Shown in pieces: positions 1 through 5,433 of a DNA stretch of 5,761 bases. The translations under genes were made by a program, and so were the position numbers. This DNA comes from JAETTH01 sp964455975 (lineage in GTDB: Bacteria > Bacillota > Clostridia > TANB77 > CAG-508), in assembly GCA_964455975.1 (NCBI GenBank), contig CAYVYP010000063.1:1-5761 (forward strand), written 5' to 3'. The first letter of the stretch is position 1, and every line of letters starts with the position of its first letter. Below the pieces are notes generated by a model. It was given only the letters and a program-made list of their open reading frames with translations. It searched no databases and was not told the origin of the DNA.

Positions 1-165
1 AACGAGCAGGTACTAAAAATACCGATATGACATTCATTCATTCAACTCGTGCCAAGGAGATATAAAATATCCACCACGATTAAGGTATGAGAGTTGTCCA
101 GGTATAATGGAACCAATAGAATATACATCTAGTAGGGGAATAAACTACAAATTTAATGGATAAAA
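1..165 (+). CDS. Possible 3' end of an unidentified gene (or structured RNA)
   Basis: A frame open from position 17 to a TAA at 163-165 would encode about 49 residues ending in ...RGINYKFNG, and a strong terminator starts seven bases later, as expected for a gene end. The same frame has a TAA at 14-16. Reading through from position 1 needs one base removed from the run of five A at 15-19, which would join NEQVLK to YRYDIHSF. I do not recognise the peptide. It uses CGA and AGG arginine codons, unlike the AGA-rich genes downstream. The stretch can also fold: ACGAG (2-6) pairs with CTCGT (46-50) around a GGTA/TACC hairpin (9-12 with 20-23), and GTAG (132-135) pairs with CTAC (145-148). A non-coding RNA tail therefore remains possible. 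No function is assigned. Confidence 0.3.
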
Positions 166-171
166 TAATCA

Positions 172-210
172 CACGATAAATTCAATCAGAATTTATCGTG
201 CTTTCTTGTC
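172..210 (+). terminator. Rho-independent terminator of the upstream unit
   Basis: A perfect 12-base-pair stem (CACGATAAATTC at 172-183 with its complement at 189-200) encloses a five-base loop (AATCA) and is followed by CTTTCTTGTC, a modest U-rich tail. It separates the upstream unit from the mreB promoter. Confidence 0.8.
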
Positions 211-230
211 GAAAAAATTTTGAAAAACAA

Positions 231-259
231 TTGCTATTTCAAAATAAATGTAATATAAT
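231..259 (+). promoter_or_regulatory. Sigma-A-type promoter of mreB
   Basis: A -35 element TTGCTA (231-236) and a perfect -10 element TATAAT (254-259) are separated by 17 bases. This leaves a 5' leader of about 75 bases before mreB. The leader contains a small dyad, TTTTGT-aat-ACAAAA (268-282), just after the expected transcription start. It could be an operator or merely a chance AT-rich palindrome. Confidence 0.75.
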
Positions 260-341
260 TGTAACAGTTTTGTAATACAAAAGAAATGAAAAATAAAATA
301 TTAGCAAAAACATATAATAAATAAGAAAGGAATTGATGCTA

Positions 342-1346
342 ATGTTTGGCTTTGGTCAAGATATAGGAATAGATTTAGGAACAGCTACAGTAATAGCATA
401 TGTAAAAGGAAAAGGAATAGTTTTAAGAGAACCATCTGTTGTTGCAGTAGATAATAATACTGGAACTGTTTTAGCGGTTGGACAAGAAGCAAGAAGAATG
501 TTAGGTAGAACACCAGGTAACATAGTTGCAACAAGACCTTTAAGAGATGGTGTTATATCAGATTATACTGTTACAGAAAAAATGCTTAAATATTTTATAA
601 ATAAAATATGCGGAAAATTCATATTTGCTCCAAGAATAATGATATGTATACCATCACAAGTAACTGAAGTAGAAAAAAAAGCAGTTATAGATGCAGCATC
701 ACAAGCAGGAGCAAGAAAAGTATATTTAATAGAAGAACCAATAGCAGCAGCAATTGGAGCAGGAATAGATATATCAAAACCATGTGGAAATATGATAGTT
801 GATATAGGTGGTGGTACTACAGATATAGCAGTTATATCACTAGGAGGATCTGTTGTAAGTACTTCTCTTAAAGTTGCAGGAGATAAATTTGATGAAGCAA
901 TTGTTAAATATATAAAGAAAAAGCATAATATAATAATTGGTGAAAGAACTGCCGAAGATTTAAAAGTAAATATTGGATGTGTTTATCCTAAAATTCAAGA
1001 TATGGAAATGGATATAAGAGGAAGAGATTTAGGAACAGGACTTCCAAAAACAATAACAATATATTCAAGTGAAATGATGGAAGCTTTACTAGAACCAGCA
1101 ATGGCAATAGTAGATGCAGTACATTCAATATTGGAAAAAACACCACCAGAATTATCATCAGATATAAGTGATAAAGGAATATATATGACAGGTGGAGGAT
1201 GTTTAGTAGATGGTTTAGATAAACTTTTGCAAGAAAAAACTGGAATAAATGTTATGATAGCACAAGATGCAGTATCATGTGTTGCATTAGGAACAGGGAA
1301 AGCATTAGATAATTTAGATTCGTTAGATGGAAAGACTAGAAGATAA
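342..1346 (+). CDS. mreB: Rod shape-determining protein MreB/Mbl (actin homologue)
   Basis: This bacterial actin polymerises with ATP on the inner face of the membrane and organises the elongasome that inserts lateral cell-wall peptidoglycan. The 334-residue product has the usual MreB length. The actin-fold nucleotide motifs are all visible: phosphate-1 loop DLGTAT (residues 11-16), the connecting motif EEPIAAA (131-137), phosphate-2 loop DIGGGTTD (154-161) and the adenosine loop MTGGG (282-286). In-frame starts exist at TTG 333, ATG 336 and ATG 342. I chose ATG 342 because the AAAGG ribosome binding site (326-330) aligned to full AAAGGAGG leaves 8 bases, against only 2 for ATG 336, and because MreB proteins commonly begin MF-G. 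It stands alone, without mreC/mreD next to it and between its own promoter and terminator. That arrangement is common for Mbl-type paralogues, so MreB versus Mbl cannot be settled here. Confidence 0.96.
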   Translation: MFGFGQDIGIDLGTATVIAYVKGKGIVLREPSVVAVDNNTGTVLAVGQEARRMLGRTPGNIVATRPLRDGVISDYTVTEKMLKYFINKICGKFIFAPRIMICIPSQVTEVEKKAVIDAASQAGARKVYLIEEPIAAAIGAGIDISKPCGNMIVDIGGGTTDIAVISLGGSVVSTSLKVAGDKFDEAIVKYIKKKHNIIIGERTAEDLKVNIGCVYPKIQDMEMDIRGRDLGTGLPKTITIYSSEMMEALLEPAMAIVDAVHSILEKTPPELSSDISDKGIYMTGGGCLVDGLDKLLQEKTGINVMIAQDAVSCVALGTGKALDNLDSLDGKTRR

Positions 1347-1355
1347 AAAAAGAGT

Positions 1356-1378
1356 AAAAAGAGCGAAAGCTCTTTTTT
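1356..1378 (+). terminator. Rho-independent terminator after mreB
   Basis: A nine-base-pair stem AAAAAGAGC/GCTCTTTTT closed by a GAAA tetraloop ends in a run of six T. It starts ten bases after the mreB stop codon. Confidence 0.88.
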
Positions 1379-1401
1379 ATCGTTTTAAAATATAGTATAA
1401 T
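1373..1401 (+). promoter_or_regulatory. Probable promoter of mtaB
   Basis: A perfect -10 hexamer TATAAT lies at 1396-1401, 28 bases before the mtaB start. The sequence 17 bases upstream is only the T run of the mreB terminator (TTTTTT, 1373-1378), a poor -35 match. The -10 call is good and the -35 is weak. Confidence 0.45.
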
Positions 1402-1429
1402 TAAATAATAAAAAATAAGGAGAAGATAA

Positions 1430-2733
1430 ATGAAGAAAAAAGTTGCATTTTATACATTAGGTTGTAAAGTAAATCAATACGAAACAAATTCAATGATTCA
1501 AAAATTTGTGGATGATGGATATGAAATAGAAGATTTTAATAATAAAGCAGATGTATATATAATAAATACTTGTACAGTAACAAATATGTCTGATAGAAAA
1601 TCAAGACAAATGTTAAGAAGAGCAAAAGAAAAAAATGAAAATGCAGTTATTGTGGCTGTTCGGATGCTATGCTCAAGTTGCAAAAGAAGAACTTGAAAAA
1701 ATAGATGAAATAGATATTATATTAGGAACATCTGAAAAAAATGATATAGTAAAATATGTGGAAAATTTTATGGAGAATAAAGAAAAGAAGATATTAGAAA
1801 TATCAGATGTAATGGTGCAAAAAGAATTTGTAGATTTTGGAGTTACTTCATATACTGAAAAAACAAGAGCGGTTATAAAAGTACAAGATGGATGTGATAG
1901 ATTTTGTTCATACTGCATAATACCATATGCAAGAGGAAGAGTAAGAAGTAGAAAAATAGAAAGTATAAAAAAAGAAGTTGAAGAAATTGCAAAAGAAGGA
2001 TTAAAAGAGATTGTAATAACAGGTATACATATTGCATCATATGGGAAAGACTTGCAAGAAAATGTAGGATTAATAGATTTATTAGAAGAATTAAATAGAA
2101 TAGATGGAATAGAAAGAATTAGGTTAGGTTCATTAGAACCAACAATAATAACAGAAGAATTTATAGAAAGATTAACTAAATTAGAAAAAATTTGTGAACA
2201 TTTTCATTTATCACTTCAAAGCGGTTGTGATGAAACATTAAAAAGAATGAATAGAAAATATACAACTAAAGAATTTAAAAATGTTACAGAACTTTTAAAA
2301 AAAGCATATGCAAATGTTTCATTAACAACAGATGTAATAGTTCGGATTTCCAGGAGAAACAGATGAAGAATTTGAAAAAACATATGAATTTTTGAAGAAT
2401 ATAGATTTTTATAAAATGCATATATTTAAATATTCTAAAAGAAAAGGAACAAAAGCAGCTATTATGGATAATCAAGTAGATGGAAATATAGCTGAAATAA
2501 GAAGTAAAAAACTAATTGAATTATCAAATGAAAATGAAGAAAAACACAATGATAAATATATAGGAAGTCAAATGGAAGTGTTATTTGAAGAACAAGACGG
2601 AAAATATATAAAAGGACATACGAAAAATTATATAACCGTAAAAGTAGAAGGAAAACAATTGGAAAATAAAATTAAAAAAGTAAAAATAATAAGTAAAGAG
2701 AAGCTAGAATTAATTGGGAAAAGACCAATGTAA
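1430..2733 (+). CDS. mtaB: tRNA (t6A37) methylthiotransferase MtaB, interrupted by two +1 frameshifts
   Basis: MtaB is a radical-SAM enzyme with two [4Fe-4S] clusters that converts t6A to ms2t6A at position 37 of tRNA-Lys(UUU). The start has AAGGAG (1417-1422) seven bases upstream. Translation is in three pieces: 1430-1660, 1662-2342 and 2344-2733, joined by skipping C1661 and C2343, giving a 433-residue protein close to the roughly 450 of B. subtilis YqeV. In the joined product the N-terminal methylthiotransferase domain has cluster cysteines C12 (LGCKVN), C48 (NTCTVTN) and C79 (GCYAQ). The radical-SAM domain has CxxxCxxC at C155, C159 and C162, followed by DVIVGFPGETDEEF near 301-314, and a TRAM-like C-terminal domain starts near 375. 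Without the shifts, translation would stop at TGA 1694-1696 (88 residues) or, after the first shift, at TGA 2364-2366. Every catalytic motif is intact, so a long-decayed pseudogene is unlikely; error, recent mutation or recoding remain. Confidence 0.92.
1658..1664 (+). other. mtaB frameshift site 1 (GTT CGG A)
   Basis: In the incoming frame the codons are GTT (1658-1660) and CGG (1661-1663). Skipping C1661 gives GTT GGA TGC TAT GCT CAA, that is V-GCYAQ, the third cluster-cysteine motif of the enzyme. Compared with B. subtilis YqeV (VICVTGCYAQ, from memory), no residue is missing after removing this one base. I see no upstream Shine-Dalgarno-like stimulator and no obvious downstream hairpin. 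Confidence 0.9.
2340..2346 (+). other. mtaB frameshift site 2 (GTT CGG A)
   Basis: In the middle frame the codons are GTT (2340-2342) and CGG (2343-2345). Skipping C2343 gives GTT GGA TTT CCA GGA GAA, restoring the conserved DVIVGFPGET motif of methylthiotransferases. The octamer GTTCGGAT is identical to that at site 1, and again the extra base precedes a conserved glycine read as GGA. Confidence 0.9.
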
Positions 2734-2787
2734 CAAAAGCGAAATATTACTGTAACTAAAATGTAATATAAAAACAATCAAATAAAC

Positions 2788-2816
2788 TTGATTAATAAGA
2801 AGTTTTGTAGTATAAG
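2788..2816 (+). promoter_or_regulatory. Promoter of the 100-residue repeat protein
   Basis: A -35 element TTGATT (2788-2793) and a -10 element TATAAG (2811-2816) are separated by 17 bases, about 40 bases upstream of the GTG start at 2858. Confidence 0.65.
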
Positions 2817-2857
2817 TAATATGATAATATTAATAAGAATACAAAGGAGGAAGTTTT

Positions 2858-3160
2858 GTGGAAGAAAGAAATATAGAAGGATTTGAAGGATTTAATGGTG
2901 AAGAAGGAACTTCAAATGAATTTAAAAAAGTAAATTTACCAGTAGAAGTTAGTCCTTGGACAAAAGTAAAAAACTTTTTATGTTATGAAATAAAATTAGA
3001 ATTAACACCTGTACAAAAAAAAGTATTTCAAGAAGTACATGATTTTTGGCATATAGAAATAACAGGACAAGATTTTAAAGACTTTTTATTACAACCAATT
3101 ACAGGAAAAGATGTACATGATTTCTTATTTCAAGAAATCACATTTGGTAAAAAAGCATAG
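2858..3160 (+). CDS. Small acidic protein with four copies of a V-K/H-N/D-F motif, unknown function
   Basis: The GTG start is set by a near-perfect ribosome binding site, AAAGGAGG (2843-2850), seven bases upstream. The 100-residue product has no signal peptide or membrane segment and a Gly/Glu-rich head (residues 1-24). The rest is built from four related units of about 12 residues beginning at residues 37, 60, 73 and 86. Each reads roughly [VF]-[KH]-[ND]-F-[LW]-x-x-[EP]-I-[KT], for example VHDFWHIEIT and VHDFLFQEIT. The last three are spaced exactly 13 residues apart. A Trp-containing segment (VSPWTKVKNF, 31-40) leads into the repeats. It has its own promoter and terminator, so it is a single-gene unit. 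The strong translation signal suggests good expression. I do not recognise a named family; a structural, spore or envelope role would be a guess. Confidence 0.85.
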   Translation: MEERNIEGFEGFNGEEGTSNEFKKVNLPVEVSPWTKVKNFLCYEIKLELTPVQKKVFQEVHDFWHIEITGQDFKDFLLQPITGKDVHDFLFQEITFGKKA

Positions 3161-3171
3161 TAAAAAAATAT

Positions 3172-3199
3172 AAGGTGGATAGAAATATCCACTTTTTTT
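3172..3199 (+). terminator. Rho-independent terminator after the repeat protein
   Basis: A stem with core GTGGATA (3175-3181) and TATCCAC (3186-3192), extended by AAG/TTT with one wobble pair, closes on a GAAA tetraloop and runs into seven T. It begins 11 bases after the stop codon. Confidence 0.9.
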
Positions 3200-3227
3200 C
3201 TTTTGGCTAATATACAAAATAAAATAA

Positions 3228-3256
3228 TTGATAAACAAGTTAGAATATGTTAAAAT
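3228..3256 (+). promoter_or_regulatory. Strong promoter of the membrane protein / yqeK unit
   Basis: A -35 element TTGATA (3228-3233) and a -10 element TAAAAT (3251-3256) are separated by 17 bases. A TG dinucleotide one base upstream of the -10 (3248-3249) makes it an extended -10. The TTG at 3228 is in frame with the gene and could be mistaken for its start, but it is the -35 box. Confidence 0.75.
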
Positions 3257-3284
3257 AAGTAATATATTGAGGAGGAATACTAAT

Positions 3285-3758
3285 ATGAGAAATTTATCTA
3301 GTTGGTTAATAACAATCTTTGCATTTATGTTTTGGGCTTTTAGATTACTAGTTTGTTTTACATTTAATATGGGAATAGATTTTCCTGTTGTACCATTAAA
3401 TTTTAATGTAGAAATGATTTTATGTATTATTACATTTGTAATATTACTTTTAGTTGCAAAAAGAAAATTATTAGGAGCTATTTTATATTTAATTATATAT
3501 GGTGCATACTTTGGAATGGATTTATTTAAAAATGTAATGCTAATTTCAAATGGTGGAGCAAATATTAATATGATATCAAGCATATTTATGTCTTTTATAG
3601 CTATGATAATTCCAATATCAGCTTTAATCGATATGCTTTTAGATAAAAATAGAACAAATCATCCAAAAGATAAAAAAACAGACTGGTTTTATAAAAATGA
3701 GGAATTTGATAGAAAATTAGATGACAGAGCAGATAAAAATAATTATAAAATACTGTAA
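3285..3758 (+). CDS. Four-helix integral membrane protein with charged C-terminal tail, unknown function
   Basis: The ATG at 3285 follows GAGGAGG (3269-3275) by nine bases. In-frame TTG codons upstream lie in the promoter and are not credible starts. The 157-residue product has four hydrophobic segments at about residues 7-27, 42-58, 62-81 and 97-119. It ends in a strongly charged cytoplasmic-looking tail of 38 residues that contains KTDWFYKNEEFDR and DDRADKNN. No catalytic motif or signal peptidase site is visible. The tail, rich in D, K and aromatic residues, is the most distinctive part and looks like a conserved partner-binding segment rather than a simple stop-transfer end; that is inference. 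The stop is 45 bases before yqeK with no terminator between, so the two are likely one transcript. I cannot assign a named family. Confidence 0.88.
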   Translation: MRNLSSWLITIFAFMFWAFRLLVCFTFNMGIDFPVVPLNFNVEMILCIITFVILLLVAKRKLLGAILYLIIYGAYFGMDLFKNVMLISNGGANINMISSIFMSFIAMIIPISALIDMLLDKNRTNHPKDKKTDWFYKNEEFDRKLDDRADKNNYKIL

Positions 3759-3769
3759 TTAAAATAGAA

Positions 3770-3788
3770 AATATTTAATGTAAATATT
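3770..3788 (+). repeat. AT-only dyad abutting the yqeK ribosome binding site
   Basis: AATATTTA (3770-3777) and TAAATATT (3781-3788) form a perfect eight-base-pair stem with a three-base loop (ATG). The dyad ends directly against the yqeK ribosome binding site (3789-3796). It is all A-T and lacks a T tail, so it is not a terminator. It might mildly tune translation of yqeK or be chance in AT-rich DNA. Confidence 0.3.
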
Positions 3789-3803
3789 AAAGGTGGTAAT
3801 GGA

Positions 3804-4427
3804 ATGCAAAAACAAATAAGTGATATGACAAAGCAAGAAAAACAAAATTTATTAAAAAAAATAGAAGAAGATTTAAAACAAACATTATCTGAAAAAAGAT
3901 ATATTCATTCTATAGCTACTATGAAAAAAGCAAGTGAATTAGCAAAAAAATATAATCAAGATGAATTAAAAGTTATGCTAACAGCACTTGCACATGATAT
4001 TGCAAAAGAAATGAGTATACAAGAATATTATGAATATGCATTAAATAATAATATAGAATTTAGTGAAGATGATAAAATGTGCCCAAATGTGTTACATGGA
4101 ATAATAGGAGCAAGTATCGTAAAAGAAAAATATGGCTTTACCAAAGAAATGCAAGATGCAATTTATTATCATACAACGGGAAGAGCTAATATGACACTTT
4201 TTGAAAAAATAATATTTTTAGCAGATAAAACTGAAGAAAAAACAAGAACTCAAGAACGTGCATATAAAATAAGAGAGATTGTGAATAATAGTGAATTAGA
4301 TGAGGCAATTTTATTTATTTGTGATGACTATAATATACCAAAAGCGATACAAAATAGAAGCGTAATTCATCCAAATACCATTTATTTAAGAAATTTTATT
4401 ATTTTAAATAAAACTAATAATAGTTAA
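3804..4427 (+). CDS. yqeK: HD-domain bis(5'-nucleosyl)-tetraphosphatase, YqeK family
   Basis: YqeK-type HD phosphohydrolases hydrolyse Ap4A symmetrically to ADP in the cytoplasm, removing a stress-linked dinucleotide. The 207-residue product has the metal-binding set expected of the HD fold: H35 (RYIHS), H64-D65 (AHDIAK), H98 (VLHG), H123 (YYHTTG) and D141 (LADKTE). Length and motif order fit the family; a short Lys/Gln-rich N-terminal helix (1-30) precedes the domain. ATG 3804 is chosen because AAAGGTGG (3789-3796) sits seven bases upstream, while ATG 3799 is only two bases from it. In many Firmicutes yqeK lies in a nadD-yqeK-rsfS cluster. Here neither partner is adjacent and it instead follows a membrane-protein gene by 45 bases, probably sharing its promoter. 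Confidence 0.9.
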   Translation: MQKQISDMTKQEKQNLLKKIEEDLKQTLSEKRYIHSIATMKKASELAKKYNQDELKVMLTALAHDIAKEMSIQEYYEYALNNNIEFSEDDKMCPNVLHGIIGASIVKEKYGFTKEMQDAIYYHTTGRANMTLFEKIIFLADKTEEKTRTQERAYKIREIVNNSELDEAILFICDDYNIPKAIQNRSVIHPNTIYLRNFIILNKTNNS

Positions 4428-4485
4428 TTAATTAATCTATGCATCTGCAAGAAATTTATTAAAATTTGGAATTAGAAGAAAATTC

Positions 4486-4510
4486 AACTAGTAAGAATTT
4501 CTTACTAGTT
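4486..4510. repeat. Perfect inverted repeat in the yqeK-HAD spacer
   Basis: AACTAGTAAG (4486-4495) and CTTACTAGTT (4501-4510) form a ten-base-pair perfect stem around AATTT; the outer loop bases A-A and T-T could also pair. No T run follows on the plus strand; reading the minus strand, the sequence beyond is moderately T-rich. It may terminate yqeK transcription weakly, act as an operator for the HAD gene, or be an element end. The remaining spacer (4428-4596) shows no convincing promoter. Confidence 0.5.
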
Positions 4511-4596
4511 CAAAAAGAAGAAAATCGTGAAGTTATATAAATCTAATTTTGATTTATTGATGGAAGAAACAGAAAATTATTTAGGAGATGAGACTA

Positions 4597-5112
4597 ATGA
4601 AAAAACAGAAAATTAGTTTAAAAAATATTAAAGTAGCAATTTTTGATTTTGATGATACATTAGCTGTTCATAAAGATAAAAATTATTTAAAAAATCGTAA
4701 CGGAAATGAAGAGAATTTTTTAAATTATTACTTAAATGCATATTTAAATCCAAATTCTTTTTATGAAACTATTGAACCTTGTATTGTTTCAGAGTCGTTA
4801 TATAAGCTTATTAATTTTTTCAAAAATAATGATGTAAAAATGTATTGTGTTACTGGAATGAGATTTTCATTTCATCTAAAGGCAAAGGAACATTTTGTTC
4901 ATAAGTATTATGATAATAATATAGAGGTTATTTCAACTAGATCACAAGAATTAAAGGTTGAAGCCGTTAAAATTATTAAACGTATTAATGATTGTAATCT
5001 AAACGAAATGCTATTTGTAGATGATATTGAAGAAAATATTACTAGATTTAATAATATGGGAATATATGCATTATTACCAAATGAGGTTGATTCATTAATT
5101 ATTGAAAAATAA
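4597..5112 (+). CDS. Small HAD-superfamily hydrolase (probable phosphatase)
   Basis: Haloacid dehalogenase-fold enzymes transfer phosphoryl groups through an aspartyl intermediate with Mg2+. All four motifs are visible in this 171-residue protein: motif I FDFDDT with nucleophile D17 and acid/base D19, motif II T86 (CVTGM), motif III K120 (ELKVEA) and motif IV D142-D143 (FVDDIEEN). About 60 residues between motifs I and II, including FLNYYLNAYLNP, would form a small cap. The substrate is unknown. I chose ATG 4597 because AGGAG (4583-4587) lies nine bases upstream; ATG 4588 overlaps that site. Compared with mreB and mtaB, the coding sequence has more T-ending and CGT codons (R34, R129), a mild hint of different origin. 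It could alternatively be a polynucleotide or sugar phosphatase. Confidence 0.88.
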   Translation: MKKQKISLKNIKVAIFDFDDTLAVHKDKNYLKNRNGNEENFLNYYLNAYLNPNSFYETIEPCIVSESLYKLINFFKNNDVKMYCVTGMRFSFHLKAKEHFVHKYYDNNIEVISTRSQELKVEAVKIIKRINDCNLNEMLFVDDIEENITRFNNMGIYALLPNEVDSLIIEK

Positions 5113-5136
5113 AAATATAGGAAAAAGTGATGGTAA

Positions 5137-5247
5137 ATGGCAAAGAACATGTATCAAAAAAGAGAAGAAAGACAAGAAAATAGAAATAATGCAGAAGATG
5201 TAAATACTAATAAAACAAATATTAACTGCTTGATTACGATTAATTAA
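5137..5247 (+). pseudogene. Possible truncated N-terminus of ribosome-biogenesis GTPase RbgA/YlqF
   Basis: A 36-codon frame begins MAKNMYQKREER and continues with a charged Asn/Glu-rich stretch to NKTNIN (about residue 30), then CLITIN and a stop. RbgA/YlqF proteins open with a motif like INWFPGHM, in some Clostridia (from memory) preceded by a charged extension ending in KTNIN. Here the match stops exactly where W-(F/Y)-PGHM should follow, at about base 5227, and unrelated sequence takes over. This looks like an N-terminal remnant left by a deletion or insertion, but the matching segment is short and the ribosome binding site is poor. A competing 17-codon frame at 5130-5183 has AGGA at 5119-5122 upstream, so the assignment is tentative. 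Confidence 0.3.
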
Positions 5248-5433
5248 AACCCATAGCAAAAGCCTTATAAATAAAGGAATTACGCAAATTTGCTTCTTAC
5301 ATCTTTTATAAAAAAAGCATAAAAAAGTTATATTTTTATAAAAAATTGTTAAAATCAAGTCATATTTAGGGTAGAATTAGTAAGGTGGTTACGCACTTGA
5401 CCCCTCTAAAAAATAGAAAAGGAGATGATTAAG
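5248..5433 (+). other. Non-coding leader upstream of rhuM with several dyads
   Basis: No credible gene is seen. The stretch contains a self-complementary GCAAATTTGC (5284-5293) and an eight-base-pair AT stem TATAAAAA/TTTTTATA (5307-5314 with 5333-5340). It also contains a bulged GC-rich hairpin (5383-5405) and the sequence TTACGCA twice (5280-5286 and 5389-5395). No well-spaced promoter stands out: TTGTTA (5346-5351) and TAGAAT (5372-5377) are 20 bases apart. Confidence 0.5.
5383..5405 (+). promoter_or_regulatory. Bulged hairpin just before rhuM, weakly T-box-like
   Basis: AGG (5383-5385) pairs with CCT (5403-5405) and GGTT (5387-5390) with GACC (5399-5402), leaving T5386 bulged and an eight-base loop. 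The 5' strand AAGGTGGTTACGC resembles a degenerate T-box core (AGGGTGGNACCGCG) with the facing CCC-rich strand, but no full T-box stem I or terminator is visible upstream. It ends 14 bases before the AAGGAG site of rhuM and could affect its expression. Confidence 0.3.

Noticed and set aside
1498..1918. Minus-strand open frames opposite mtaB (1498-1683 and 1673-1918)
   Set aside because: They mirror the coding strand of a clearly recognised gene and have Ser/Phe-rich compositions typical of antisense shadows.
1430..2733. Calling mtaB a decayed pseudogene
   Set aside because: All cluster cysteines, the radical-SAM motif, GFPGET and the C-terminal domain are intact in three long segments, and the only two lesions are identical. 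Recent inactivation is not excluded.
2744..2769. ATATTAC/GTAATAT seven-pair dyad after mtaB as a terminator
   Set aside because: It is almost all A-T with a 12-base loop and no T run; the mtaB transcript end is therefore not identified.
3125..3583. Minus-strand open frame of about 150 codons opposite the membrane protein
   Set aside because: It is antisense to the well-supported plus-strand gene and runs through its promoter and the preceding terminator.
4527..4616. GTG-started 29-codon frame containing FDLLMEETENYLGD that overlaps the start of the HAD gene
   Set aside because: It looks protein-like, but it has no good ribosome binding site, follows a stop at 4506-4508, and its low complexity fits chance in A-rich DNA.
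5095..5358. Minus-strand open frame of 87 codons rich in Phe, Ile and Leu
   Set aside because: It is the antisense of A-rich DNA; I see no ribosome binding site or recognisable motif.
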